A DNA stretch of 10,794 nucleotides from an uncultured Eubacteriales bacterium (GCA_900321645.1 ONWZ01000052.1:1-10794), one strand, 5' to 3'; positions 1 to 6,624 are shown, counted from the first letter of the stretch. Notes: a model not told the origin generated them from the sequence alone. Made by a program: numbers and translations.

Positions 1-243
1 CTATATCCTGACTATTTCTTAGTTCGCGGCTCAACTGGTCCAGATGTCACTCGCTTTCAAAAATTTTTATTAACAATCTGTCGCTTTGATAAATCTATTC
101 CAGGAGTTAGAGTAAATGGCGTTTTTGATGAATTGACTGAAAAATCAGTCAAAAAAATCCAACAAGACTATGGCTTTGATATAAATGGGGTAGTTGGTCC
201 TTTACTTTGGCGTAAAGTTGTCGAATTATCAAAAAGAAAATAG
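1..243 (+). CDS. C-terminal peptidoglycan-binding domain of a truncated gene
   Basis: The first 243 bases are an open frame, cut by the window edge, giving 80 residues and a TAG stop. The visible part matches the PG_binding_1 pattern: a GSTGPDVTRFQKFLL-like first helix, then a VNGVFDELTEKSVKKIQ segment (like the common DGxFGxxT..AVxxFQ), then INGVVGPLLWRKV (like the common DGxVGxxTW). Such three-helix domains bind cell-wall peptide stems and usually sit at an end of hydrolases or other secreted wall proteins. The catalytic or other part of this protein lies upstream of the window, so its activity is unknown. The stop codon lies inside the terminator hairpin. Confidence 0.8.
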   Translation, partial: LYPDYFLVRGSTGPDVTRFQKFLLTICRFDKSIPGVRVNGVFDELTEKSVKKIQQDYGFDINGVVGPLLWRKVVELSKRK

Positions 244-262
244 TAAAATATTTTCTTTTTTT
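231..262 (+). terminator. AT-rich intrinsic terminator of the PG-binding gene
   Basis: A perfect 12-bp inverted repeat (231-242 with 249-260, loop 243-248) ends in a run of T. The stem holds only one G-C pair, so it is weak thermodynamically, but its position exactly at the gene end and its T-rich arm fit a rho-independent terminator. The TAG stop at 241-243 overlaps the end of the left arm. Confidence 0.55.
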
Positions 263-279
263 AAAATATATTGTAAAAT
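251..279 (+). promoter_or_regulatory. possible promoter for the 315-797 gene
   Basis: TAAAAT at 274-279, directly preceded by TG, could be a -10 element. The hexamer 17 bases upstream (TTTTCT, 251-256) is a poor -35 and lies in the right arm of the preceding terminator. The predicted start near 286 would leave room for the AAGGAG ribosome site at 302-307. An alternative TTGTAA (271) with TAAAAT (294) would start transcription within the ribosome site, so it is less likely. Confidence 0.3.
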
Positions 280-314
280 GTACTTGAAGGCAATAAAATA
301 CAAGGAGTCTTGAA

Positions 315-797
315 ATGAATAAAAAAACTATCGAAGGTTACAAATGCTTTGATAAAGGATTGACAAATCGTTATGGTATAAAGTTTGAAGTAGGTAAAAC
401 ATATCATTGTGATAAAAATATCCAATTTGGTAATGATGGGCATGGCTTTCACATGTGTAAACGAATGGAAGATACTTTTAGATATTTTGATACAACTGAT
501 GGCAAAATAGATATCTGCAAAGTTACTGGCTTTGGTAAAATTCATGAATTTAATGATGAATACAATGGCTACTACGACATGTATGCATGTGAAAATATTA
601 AAATAAATAAGCTCTTGACGCGTGAAGAGATTATTATGTATGGTCTAAAATTAGATTCATTTAGAGTATGTCGATTTATTCAAACCCTTAGACTTACGCC
701 TGAAGAAGTTTTATTATTCAAAAGAAAATTTCAAAATGATCAAGAAATATTATCGTATATTGCATATTATCAAGAAAATGACAAAGAAATTTTTTAA
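315..797 (+). CDS. hypothetical protein, DUF7666-like
   Basis: This encodes 160 residues. AAGGAG at 302-307, seven bases before the ATG, supports the start. There is no signal peptide or membrane segment, so a cytoplasmic protein is expected. The N-terminal half has the pattern GYKCFDKGL...KFEVGKTY...GHGFHMCKRMEDTFRYFD. This resembles a family of small uncharacterised proteins found in Firmicutes and phages (DUF7666 is my best guess), where a GF-H-x-C motif near an 'ExGK.Y' strand is typical. The function is unknown. The second half is helical and charged, with no recognised motif. It ends 20 bases before the desulfoferrodoxin gene and probably shares its transcript. Confidence 0.75.
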   Translation: MNKKTIEGYKCFDKGLTNRYGIKFEVGKTYHCDKNIQFGNDGHGFHMCKRMEDTFRYFDTTDGKIDICKVTGFGKIHEFNDEYNGYYDMYACENIKINKLLTREEIIMYGLKLDSFRVCRFIQTLRLTPEEVLLFKRKFQNDQEILSYIAYYQENDKEIF

Positions 798-817
798 TAG
801 AAAGAGAGGAAGATAAA

Positions 818-1189
818 ATGAAAGAATTAACTATTAAAAAATGCTTAAAATGTCAAGCTACAATTAAAGTAATTAATGATTGTACTTGCGAAGATTGTGG
901 TATCAAGTGTTGTGGAGAACAAATGAAGGAAGTAAGAGCAAATAGCACTGATGGCGCAATTGAAAAACATAAACCAACATACACTATAGATGGAAATAAA
1001 CTTATCGTAACTGTAAATCACGTGATGGAAGAAGAACACTATATTGAATGGGTATGCCTACTTACCGATGATAAAGAAGAATATGTTTATTTGAAAAATG
1101 AACCAAAAGCCATTTTTGACAAAGTAACTAATGGCAAAATATATGCTTATTGCAATAAACATGGCTTATGGGTAACTGATATAGAATGA
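818..1189 (+). CDS. dfx: desulfoferrodoxin / superoxide reductase
   Basis: This encodes a 123-residue iron protein that would reduce superoxide to hydrogen peroxide in the cytoplasm, a detoxification route typical of anaerobes. The catalytic Fe(His)4(Cys) site is complete by motif: H51 (in EKHKP), H68 (NHVM), H74 (EEHYIEW), C112 and H115 (YCNKHGLW). E49 and K50 match the conserved acid-base pair. The N-terminal part carries C9-x2-C12 and C31-C32, the expected ligands of the rubredoxin-like iron centre, plus three additional cysteines (C22, C24, C27). The purine-rich site AGAGAGGA at 803-810 precedes the ATG. The TGA stop lies in the terminator stem. The family assignment is firm; which N-terminal cysteines bind metal is inference. 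Confidence 0.93.
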   Translation: MKELTIKKCLKCQATIKVINDCTCEDCGIKCCGEQMKEVRANSTDGAIEKHKPTYTIDGNKLIVTVNHVMEEEHYIEWVCLLTDDKEEYVYLKNEPKAIFDKVTNGKIYAYCNKHGLWVTDIE

Positions 1190-1207
1190 TTAATTTCATT
1201 CTTTTTT
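1183..1207 (+). terminator. intrinsic terminator after dfx
   Basis: A 7-bp stem (1183-1189 with 1196-1202) with a six-base loop is followed directly by T residues to 1207. The stem contains the TGA stop codon of dfx (1187-1189). The stem is short but the T tract is good. Confidence 0.6.
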
Positions 1208-1266
1208 ATGTTAAATGATATTTGGTCATAATAATGGATGATTTTATAAAAATATAAATAATTACG

Positions 1267-1292
1267 AAGAATAGACATGGGATGCCCATGTC
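1267..1292 (-). terminator. terminator of the minus-strand membrane gene
   Basis: A perfect 8-bp stem GACATGGG/CCCATGTC (1274-1281 with 1285-1292, three-base loop) is the most GC-rich hairpin in the window. It lies seven bases beyond the stop of the minus-strand gene. Read on the minus strand it is followed by TATTCTTC, a moderate U-rich tail. On the plus strand it is followed by GTGG, so it would terminate only the minus-strand transcript. Confidence 0.65.
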
Positions 1293-1298
1293 GTGGTA

Positions 1299-1868
1299 CT
1301 AGATTTGATTTAGACGGAAACATCGTTTCATCGCTTGCTGTGAAGTATCTTTAATTATGCCATATCCTTTATTTAAATAATCATAAAATAAATTTATTTT
1401 AGGTGGTTGATAAGTAAAATATCCAAACATGAAATAAATGATAATAACAAGTAGTATTCCTAATTCTTTACCATAATTTATTTGCTTATAGTTCATAATA
1501 AAATAACTAATTATTTGAATAAAACCAAGAATTAAAAATAATAAACTAATTGCAATATATGCTTTATGACCAAAAATATCATTAAGAGGTATATAAAAAA
1601 GCAAATAAATAAAAACTCCAAATATGCAGGATATTCCATATGATGGTATAAAATTACTAAAAGGAATATCTTTTTTCTTGTACAAAAAGTATTCTAAAAT
1701 ACTAAATAAAAGAGTACTACTGACAATTAATTTCATATGCTCCCAAATACTTTCATTAACTGGAGCCATAACACTAATAATACTATTAGGAAACCATTCG
1801 TAAATAAAATGCAATAATACTGATAAAATAAATGAAATAAATACACCAATGATTTTAATCTTTTTCAT
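1299..1868 (-). CDS. DUF6512-like integral membrane protein
   Basis: This encodes 189 residues with about five hydrophobic segments (approximately residues 5-26, 47-64, 82-102, 106-130 and 134-155). After the first helix comes HFIYEWF, then the motif APVNESIWEHMKL at about residues 35-47. I recognise that motif as the signature of the uncharacterised DUF6512 membrane family of Firmicutes; no biochemical role is known to me. The C-terminal tail is polar and probably cytoplasmic. The start has no visible Shine-Dalgarno site. A TATTAT box at 1889-1884 would give a leader of only about nine bases, so translation may be nearly leaderless or the promoter lies further up. The next in-frame Met codons fall in the conserved motif, which supports the chosen start. 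It is divergent from obg across a 78-base gap. Confidence 0.75.
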   Translation of the reverse strand: MKKIKIIGVFISFILSVLLHFIYEWFPNSIISVMAPVNESIWEHMKLIVSSTLLFSILEYFLYKKKDIPFSNFIPSYGISCIFGVFIYLLFYIPLNDIFGHKAYIAISLLFLILGFIQIISYFIMNYKQINYGKELGILLVIIIYFMFGYFTYQPPKINLFYDYLNKGYGIIKDTSQQAMKRCFRLNQI

Positions 1869-1910
1869 ACTAAAGTATATGAAATAATACTAGTTTTTTT
1901 CCACTATTTA

Positions 1911-1919
1911 TGGTATAAT
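1911..1919 (+). promoter_or_regulatory. extended -10 promoter of obg
   Basis: TGGTATAAT is a perfect TGn plus TATAAT extended -10 element. The -35 position (TAGTTT, 1891-1896) is poor, as is common for extended -10 promoters. The predicted start near 1926 gives a leader of about 20 bases that includes the ribosome site. Confidence 0.75.
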
Positions 1920-1934
1920 TTTAACGAGTGAAAC

Positions 1935-1940
1935 GAGGTG
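1935..1940 (+). promoter_or_regulatory. obg ribosome binding site, decides start
   Basis: GAGGTG lies six bases before the ATG at 1947. An in-frame GTG at 1938 is part of this site and so cannot be the real start. The protein from 1947 begins MFVDEV, as Obg proteins usually do. Confidence 0.85.
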
Positions 1941-1946
1941 AATCTT

Positions 1947-3218
1947 ATGTTTGTCGATGAAGTCGTAATGGAAGTTGAAGCAGGTCGTGGTGGCGATGGC
2001 TGCATGGCTTATTTAAGAGAAAAATTTGTTCCTATGGGTGGACCTAATGGCGGTAATGGTGGAAAAGGCGCAGACATTATCTTTAAAGCAGATGAAGGCC
2101 TTAAGACATTACTCGATTTAAGATACCAAAAGAAAATTAAAGGTGATGCCGGTCAAAATGGCGAAGGAAAGAACAAATCTGGCTCATATGCCCAAGATAA
2201 AATTGTTAAAGTACCGGTTGGAACAACTATTAAAGATTATGATACTGGCATGATTGTTGCTGATTTAACTAAACATAATGAAGAAGTAATCGTTGCTTAT
2301 GGCGGAAAAGGTGGCCGTGGCAATGTAACATTAGCTACGAGAAACAATCCATGCCCATCATTTGCGGAACGTGGTGAACCAGGTGAAGTAAGAAAAATAA
2401 AAGTTGAATTAAGGATGCTTGCTGATGTCGGTTTGGTCGGCCTACCTAGTGTCGGTAAATCTACTTTGCTTTCAATGATTACTAATGCCAATCCAAAGAT
2501 TGCTGCTTATCACTTTACGACCTTGTCTCCTAATTTAGGAGTCGTAGAAACCAAAGATAATAGTTTTGTCATCGCCGATTTACCAGGATTAATCGAAGGC
2601 GCCAGTGAAGGAGTAGGTTTAGGACATAAATTTTTAAAGCATGTAGAAAGAACTAAAATAATTGCTCATGTCATTGATATGTCGGCTAGTGAAGGAAGAG
2701 ATCCATATGATGATTATATGGTTATCAGAAAAGAACTTGAAGAATTTAGCCCTAAATTATTAAACAAAAAAGAAATAATTGTGGCCAACAAAATGGATTT
2801 GCCAACAAGTAAAGAAAATTTAGAAAAATTTAGAAAAAAAATAGATAAAGAAGTATATGAAATATCAGCTCTAAATAATCAAAATCTAGATAGCCTAATA
2901 AACGCTTTGTCAGAATTGGTAAAAAACACCAAAGAAGAAGTATTATATGAGGAAGATATCCAAGAAAAACATGTTTTATATAAATTTAAATCAGAGAAAC
3001 CATTTACCATTACTAAAGAAAAAGATCATACCTTTGTAATTAAAGGTGACAAAGTCGAAAAGATATTTAAAATGATGAACTTTAATACTGAAGAAGCTAT
3101 TTCTAGATTTGCCAAAAAATTAAGAAATATGGGTGTCGATGAAGAACTTGAAAAAATGAACGTTCAAGAAGGCGACATAATTAAAGTTTTGGATTATGAA
3201 TTCGAATATACAAAATAA
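1947..3218 (+). CDS. obg: Obg family GTPase (ribosome assembly)
   Basis: This encodes 423 residues, close to the usual length (about 428 in Bacillus subtilis). Obg is an essential GTPase that associates with the large ribosomal subunit and links ribosome maturation to stress and growth signals. The glycine-rich Obg domain covers residues 1 to about 158, with its repeated GG/GxGG turns. The G domain follows: G1 GLPSVGKST at 165-173, the FTTLSPNLG switch, G3 DLPGLIEGA from 211, G4 NKMD at 281-284, and G5 in EISAL. The C-terminal OCT domain is complete, ending in GDIIKVLDYEFEY. Nothing is missing or degenerate. It has its own promoter. No convincing terminator follows, so some readthrough into the secretion genes is possible. 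The neighbouring T4SS genes are not a functional partner known to me. Confidence 0.98.
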   Translation: MFVDEVVMEVEAGRGGDGCMAYLREKFVPMGGPNGGNGGKGADIIFKADEGLKTLLDLRYQKKIKGDAGQNGEGKNKSGSYAQDKIVKVPVGTTIKDYDTGMIVADLTKHNEEVIVAYGGKGGRGNVTLATRNNPCPSFAERGEPGEVRKIKVELRMLADVGLVGLPSVGKSTLLSMITNANPKIAAYHFTTLSPNLGVVETKDNSFVIADLPGLIEGASEGVGLGHKFLKHVERTKIIAHVIDMSASEGRDPYDDYMVIRKELEEFSPKLLNKKEIIVANKMDLPTSKENLEKFRKKIDKEVYEISALNNQNLDSLINALSELVKNTKEEVLYEEDIQEKHVLYKFKSEKPFTITKEKDHTFVIKGDKVEKIFKMMNFNTEEAISRFAKKLRNMGVDEELEKMNVQEGDIIKVLDYEFEYTK

Positions 3219-3229
3219 TCTTTAAATTA

Positions 3230-3258
3230 TTGACAAGATTGATAATTTATTATATTAT
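3230..3258 (+). promoter_or_regulatory. near-consensus sigma-A-type promoter of the pilin-like gene
   Basis: TTGACA (3230-3235), a 17-base spacer and TATTAT (3253-3258) form the best -35/-10 pair in the window. It is followed by a full AAGGAGG ribosome site at 3272-3278, seven bases before the ATG at 3286. Together they predict strong, constitutive expression of the small gene that follows. Confidence 0.85.
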
Positions 3259-3285
3259 ATATTTAGAAATGAAGGAGGAATTATA

Positions 3286-3603
3286 ATGTTATTTTTAAAT
3301 CAATGTGATACATTAATGCCAGTTATTAGAATCATCAAGTTTGGAGTTATTCCACTAATTCAAGTAATTATTATCGTTGCACTTATTGTCTTCTTAATTC
3401 TTGACTTAGGAAAAGCAGTTATGGCAGGTAAAGAGGATGAAATTAAATCAGCGCAAAAACTAGCTATTAAAAGACTTGTTTATGCTGTTGCGGTATTCCT
3501 AGTTCCTTGGATAGTAAATGTTGCATTCAGTTTACTAGATAATTCTGGTCAGAACGAAGATTATTCTACACCATTATCTTGCTATGCAAATGCTAAAAGA
3601 TAA
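3286..3603 (+). CDS. VirB2/TrbC-like two-helix T4SS protein (candidate pilin)
   Basis: This encodes 105 residues with two transmembrane helices (about 18-40 and 62-84) joined by a charged cytoplasmic loop (KAVMAGKEDEIKSAQKLAIKR, with short tails outside). This hairpin fold, just ahead of VirB6-, VirB3- and VirB4-like genes, is what is expected of VirB2/TrbC-type subunits in Gram-positive conjugation loci; sequence motifs for that family are weak, so the role is inferred. Single cysteines (C7, C99) sit in the two tails on the outer face. A classic cleaved signal peptide is not evident. The loop and second helix are closely repeated in the next gene. A strong promoter upstream and a terminator downstream make it a separately and probably highly expressed unit, as a structural subunit would be. 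Confidence 0.75.
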   Translation: MLFLNQCDTLMPVIRIIKFGVIPLIQVIIIVALIVFLILDLGKAVMAGKEDEIKSAQKLAIKRLVYAVAVFLVPWIVNVAFSLLDNSGQNEDYSTPLSCYANAKR

Positions 3604-3628
3604 AATATATATACTAATATAAAAATAT

Positions 3629-3661
3629 AATAGAAAAAGATATTTCTTTTTCTATTTTTTT
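3629..3661 (+). terminator. intrinsic terminator after the pilin-like gene
   Basis: A perfect 12-bp stem (3629-3640 with 3645-3656, loop TATT) runs into a T tract to 3661. It would end most transcripts from the promoter at 3230. The T-rich right arm also overlaps the -35 position of the next promoter. Confidence 0.75.
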
Positions 3662-3671
3662 ATGTTATAAT
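3643..3671 (+). promoter_or_regulatory. extended -10 promoter of the main T4SS operon
   Basis: TGTTATAAT (3663-3671) is a perfect extended -10 element. The hexamer 17 bases upstream (TTTCTT, 3643-3648) is weak and falls within the terminator hairpin. The predicted start near 3678 leaves a leader of about 30 bases before the ATG at 3710, with GGGGAAGAGG (3694-3703) as ribosome site. Confidence 0.7.
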
Positions 3672-3709
3672 GTATATGAGAAATTATATTTATGGGGAAG
3701 AGGTAAATT

Positions 3710-4519
3710 ATGAAATATACGAGATACCTAGTTTTTGTAGTGTTTATATTACTTTTAGGCATAAACACCATATATGCAGAAACTTGCTATTATCAAACAA
3801 GTGAAGTATCACTTAAATATGAATCAACTAAAAATCAATTCACAATTAGACAAAGAGGAACAACAACAGACATAGTTGCTGACAATGAACCACTAATTAA
3901 CAAATATAAAGATAAAAAAGACGAGAATAAATTTACGGGTATGACAGTCAGTAAAATAACAACTGAATGCCCAAATTATATTGTATATCGAAGAAAAGAA
4001 AGATTATTATGGTGGGCTTCAGATGGCATTTGGGGATTCGATAATGCCAGCGATGCTAGCAAATTTAAAAGTGCTTCAGCCCAAGTCAATAACATGTCTA
4101 CTTGGCAAAGCAACAGAGTATACATAACTGAAGCACAATTTGAAAGTAATATTCAAAGTAATGTTGCTTCCCTTGTAAATAATAGTGGAACTACATATAG
4201 CACAAATGGCATAACAACATCAACTGAAGTCGGAAGTTGTAATGATTTATTTGATGCCAGCATAATTGAAATTATTAATGATATTTTAAAATATCCCCGT
4301 TATATTGTTCCTGCCTTAGTGCTTGTATTGGGAACAGTTGACTTCTTTAAAGCGGTTGTAGCTCAAAAAGAAGATGAAATGAAAAAAGCTCAAATGACTT
4401 TTATAAAAAGAGTTATAATCGGGGTCGCGGTATTTTTAGTACCAGTATTCATAAATGCTATAATTTGGTTAGCCAATTTAGCATGGAAAGGTTTAGGATA
4501 CACCACCTGTAACTTTTAG
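3710..4519 (+). CDS. secreted protein with C-terminal VirB2-like membrane module
   Basis: This encodes 269 residues. A typical signal peptide covers residues 1-23 (hydrophobic 7-18, IYA before the likely cut). An external domain of about 170 residues follows, rich in Ser, Thr and Asn, with three cysteines (C26, C87, C177) and a conspicuous LLWWASDGIWGF stretch near 99-110; I recognise no fold. Residues 197-257 form two membrane helices around the loop KAVVAQKEDEMKKAQMTFIKR. From D211 onward this matches the preceding protein at about 23 of 40 positions by my count, without gaps. A fourth cysteine, C267, is near the C-terminus. It is probably a specialised pilin-like or channel-associated subunit with an exposed head, for example for surface contact; that role is inference. 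It heads the dense operon running to the end of the window, 15 bases before the VirB6-like gene. Confidence 0.8.
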   Translation: MKYTRYLVFVVFILLLGINTIYAETCYYQTSEVSLKYESTKNQFTIRQRGTTTDIVADNEPLINKYKDKKDENKFTGMTVSKITTECPNYIVYRRKERLLWWASDGIWGFDNASDASKFKSASAQVNNMSTWQSNRVYITEAQFESNIQSNVASLVNNSGTTYSTNGITTSTEVGSCNDLFDASIIEIINDILKYPRYIVPALVLVLGTVDFFKAVVAQKEDEMKKAQMTFIKRVIIGVAVFLVPVFINAIIWLANLAWKGLGYTTCNF

Positions 4520-4534
4520 TAAGGATGTGATTAC

Positions 4535-6589
4535 ATGGTTTTTTTAGAGTTAAGTATATTTAGAAAAGCCTTTAGATTTATCGGTGCGGTAATTTGTGAT
4601 GTAATATATACATTAATTGCTACGATCTATGAAGTATTCATAACCGTAGCAAGATTAAATATTTTATCATCAGATCAAATACAGCCAATATACCAAAGAA
4701 TAACGATGATATTAACCATTGTTATGCTCTTTTATGTTACCTTTGAATTTGTCAAATATGTAATCTCACCAGATACAATTACTGACAAAGAAAAAGGTGT
4801 CGGCAATATCTTAAAAAGAATTATTATTGTCGTTGTCATGATTGCCCTTGTTCCTGAAATGTTTTCAGTTGCTTATAAACTTCAAAATAGAATAATTGAA
4901 ACGCAATTGATTTCTAAGATTATTGTTGGCTCAACGAATGCTGATTATACAACATATGGTAATGATTTTTCAGCCAATATGTTAAGTTTATTCTATTATT
5001 ATGATGAAGATGCTTGCTCTGGCACCAATGCCGGACTTATCAATGAGTGCAGCGAAGCAAGTCAAACAGTAGCCGAAAAATTGGAACATATTAGGCAAAC
5101 GGGAGACTCAGATATTGTTGATGGTATCAATTTGGCTTCTGGAAAAGCAACCTTTAAAGAAGTTAACCCAGCTATCAAATTCAATGGTATTTTAGCCATT
5201 GTTGTTGGTGGATTTATTCTTTATATTTTAGCTTTATATAGTATCGATGTTGGAGTACGTTATGCCCAATTAATCTTTTTACAAGTAATGGCACCAATTG
5301 CTATTATGGGTTATGTTTTGCCTAAAAAAGATGGCATATTCCAAAAATGGGGTAAACAATGTATTACTACATATCTTGATTTATTCTTAAGACTTATCAT
5401 AATTAATTTCGTATTATTAATTACTAAAGTGTTGGGAGACGCTTTCCAAAATGGCGATATCTTTGCTGGAATTAATGTCGCAAATGGTTTTGTTAAGACA
5501 TTAGTTTATATCGCTTTAGTAATGGGCTTATTAGCCTTTGCTCAAAGAGCACCAAAACTACTTGAAGAATTATTCCCATCATTGGGTGGAGCTGGTATTG
5601 GCTTTGGCCTTAATGGTAAGAATAGATTTGAGCCTACCACAAAAGCATTCAAAGGACTTGGCGATGTTGTTGGAACTGGCAGAAGAGTTGCTGGTGGCGT
5701 TGGCGGTGCTGTAGCAGGGGCTGTTAAAAACCGCCGCAGTGGTCTAATTGGAATGGCCAGAGGTGCAAAAGCTGGAGCTAAAGCTGGTAGCAGTAAAGAT
5801 CGCAAAGGATTATTAGAAGGTTCAGTAGTTCGCCGTATGAGAGCAGCTAATGCAGCTGGTGAAGGTGTACAAGAATCAATTAGAGATTTTGAAAACAACG
5901 CTGGTAAAGGCGCAAAACTAGGTGAAGCTGCATTACGTCAAGGGCATTGGAAAGAAGAATTAAGAGGATATGATCGTAGAAAAGCCAACATGGAAGCCTA
6001 CAGTAAAGCTAAAAGCAATGCAGAAGCCAGCTTAAAAGATTTAAAATTTATGAAACAGTTAGAAGGCGCTAAAGCAATTGCTCAAGCTGAAAACAATGCT
6101 GAAGCTGCGAGACTAATTGAAACAAGAATGTCAGAAATAAAGAAATTGTCAATGCAATATTCGGCAGAAATAGACTCTACTAAAAAGAAAGCGGCATATG
6201 ATAAACTTAGAGGAGAGTTAGATGCTATAACTAAGACGTTTGGAAAAGACGCAAGTGGAAACGATAGAGTTGTATTTGACGATGAACATGATAATGATGC
6301 TAAATGGGGTACTGTCAAAGTCAATGTTGAGCAAGCTGCCAAAGTGGCTGCCGTTGTCTCACAAGAAAAAATGGATAATAAACAAGAAGTACATACTGAA
6401 AGCAAAGGAACGCTTACCGCAAATGGTCAAGGTGGATATGAAGTTACTGAAGCCAATATGGGTGATTTTGCATATAGAATGGGTGCTATCGAAGATGCTG
6501 TTAAGAATGCTGATAGTACTCTTACGACATCTAATGAATACAAGAATGCTAAAGCTTATGCCGCAGGTATTCCTGATAGTGGAAAATAA
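4535..6589 (+). CDS. VirB6/TrbL-like polytopic T4SS channel protein
   Basis: This encodes 684 residues. About seven membrane helices are visible (near 15-38, 55-77, 93-114, 217-238, 243-262, 280-300 and 320-337), with an external loop at roughly 115-215 holding two cysteines (C161, C172). After the last helix comes AQRAPKLLEELFPSLGGAGIGFG, a Gln-x-x-Pro...Gly-rich transition seen in TrbL/VirB6-like proteins of Gram-positive elements. The remaining 330 residues are an Ala/Gly/Lys-rich, then charged helical cytoplasmic tail with likely coiled-coil stretches (about 470-560). VirB6-type proteins form the inner part of the translocation pore. AAGGATGTGA at 4521-4530 supports the ATG at 4535. The N-terminus is membrane-proximal with no signal peptide. 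The tail length is notable compared with minimal VirB6 proteins; its partner is unknown. Confidence 0.85.
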   Translation: MVFLELSIFRKAFRFIGAVICDVIYTLIATIYEVFITVARLNILSSDQIQPIYQRITMILTIVMLFYVTFEFVKYVISPDTITDKEKGVGNILKRIIIVVVMIALVPEMFSVAYKLQNRIIETQLISKIIVGSTNADYTTYGNDFSANMLSLFYYYDEDACSGTNAGLINECSEASQTVAEKLEHIRQTGDSDIVDGINLASGKATFKEVNPAIKFNGILAIVVGGFILYILALYSIDVGVRYAQLIFLQVMAPIAIMGYVLPKKDGIFQKWGKQCITTYLDLFLRLIIINFVLLITKVLGDAFQNGDIFAGINVANGFVKTLVYIALVMGLLAFAQRAPKLLEELFPSLGGAGIGFGLNGKNRFEPTTKAFKGLGDVVGTGRRVAGGVGGAVAGAVKNRRSGLIGMARGAKAGAKAGSSKDRKGLLEGSVVRRMRAANAAGEGVQESIRDFENNAGKGAKLGEAALRQGHWKEELRGYDRRKANMEAYSKAKSNAEASLKDLKFMKQLEGAKAIAQAENNAEAARLIETRMSEIKKLSMQYSAEIDSTKKKAAYDKLRGELDAITKTFGKDASGNDRVVFDDEHDNDAKWGTVKVNVEQAAKVAAVVSQEKMDNKQEVHTESKGTLTANGQGGYEVTEANMGDFAYRMGAIEDAVKNADSTLTTSNEYKNAKAYAAGIPDSGK

Positions 6590-6606
6590 TAAAACACAAG
6601 AATATA

Positions 6607-6619
6607 AAAGGAGTGTGAT
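6607..6619 (+). promoter_or_regulatory. ribosome binding site for the VirB3-like gene (GTG start)
   Basis: AAAGGAG (6607-6613) followed by TGTGAT lies 11 bases before the GTG at 6625. That spacing is slightly long, but the next in-frame ATG (6679) would remove the conserved N-terminal part, so GTG is preferred. Confidence 0.6.
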
Positions 6620-6624
6620 ATTAA

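Noticed and set aside
1190..1298. Small RNA or riboswitch between dfx and the minus-strand gene
   Set aside because: The only structure is the 8-bp hairpin at 1274-1292, best explained as the terminator of the minus-strand gene. No conserved riboswitch core is visible.
1938..1946. GTG at 1938 as the obg start
   Set aside because: It overlaps the GAGGTG ribosome site, and the Obg family normally starts at the MFVDxV corresponding to 1947.
3214..3231. Inverted repeat AATAAT/ATTATT at the end of obg as a terminator
   Set aside because: It is only a six-pair AT stem, not followed by a T tract, and its right arm overlaps the TTGACA promoter element.
3219..3285. Insertion boundary or attachment site of an integrative element after obg
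   Set aside because: I see no direct repeat of the obg 3' end, no tRNA and no integrase. The other end of the element is outside the window, so no claim can be made.
5542..5898. Minus-strand open frame of 118 codons rich in Pro, Ala and Leu
   Set aside because: It is antisense to the Gly/Ala-rich tail of the VirB6-like gene; repeats of GGn/GCn codons automatically give Pro/Ala frames on the other strand. No start signals.
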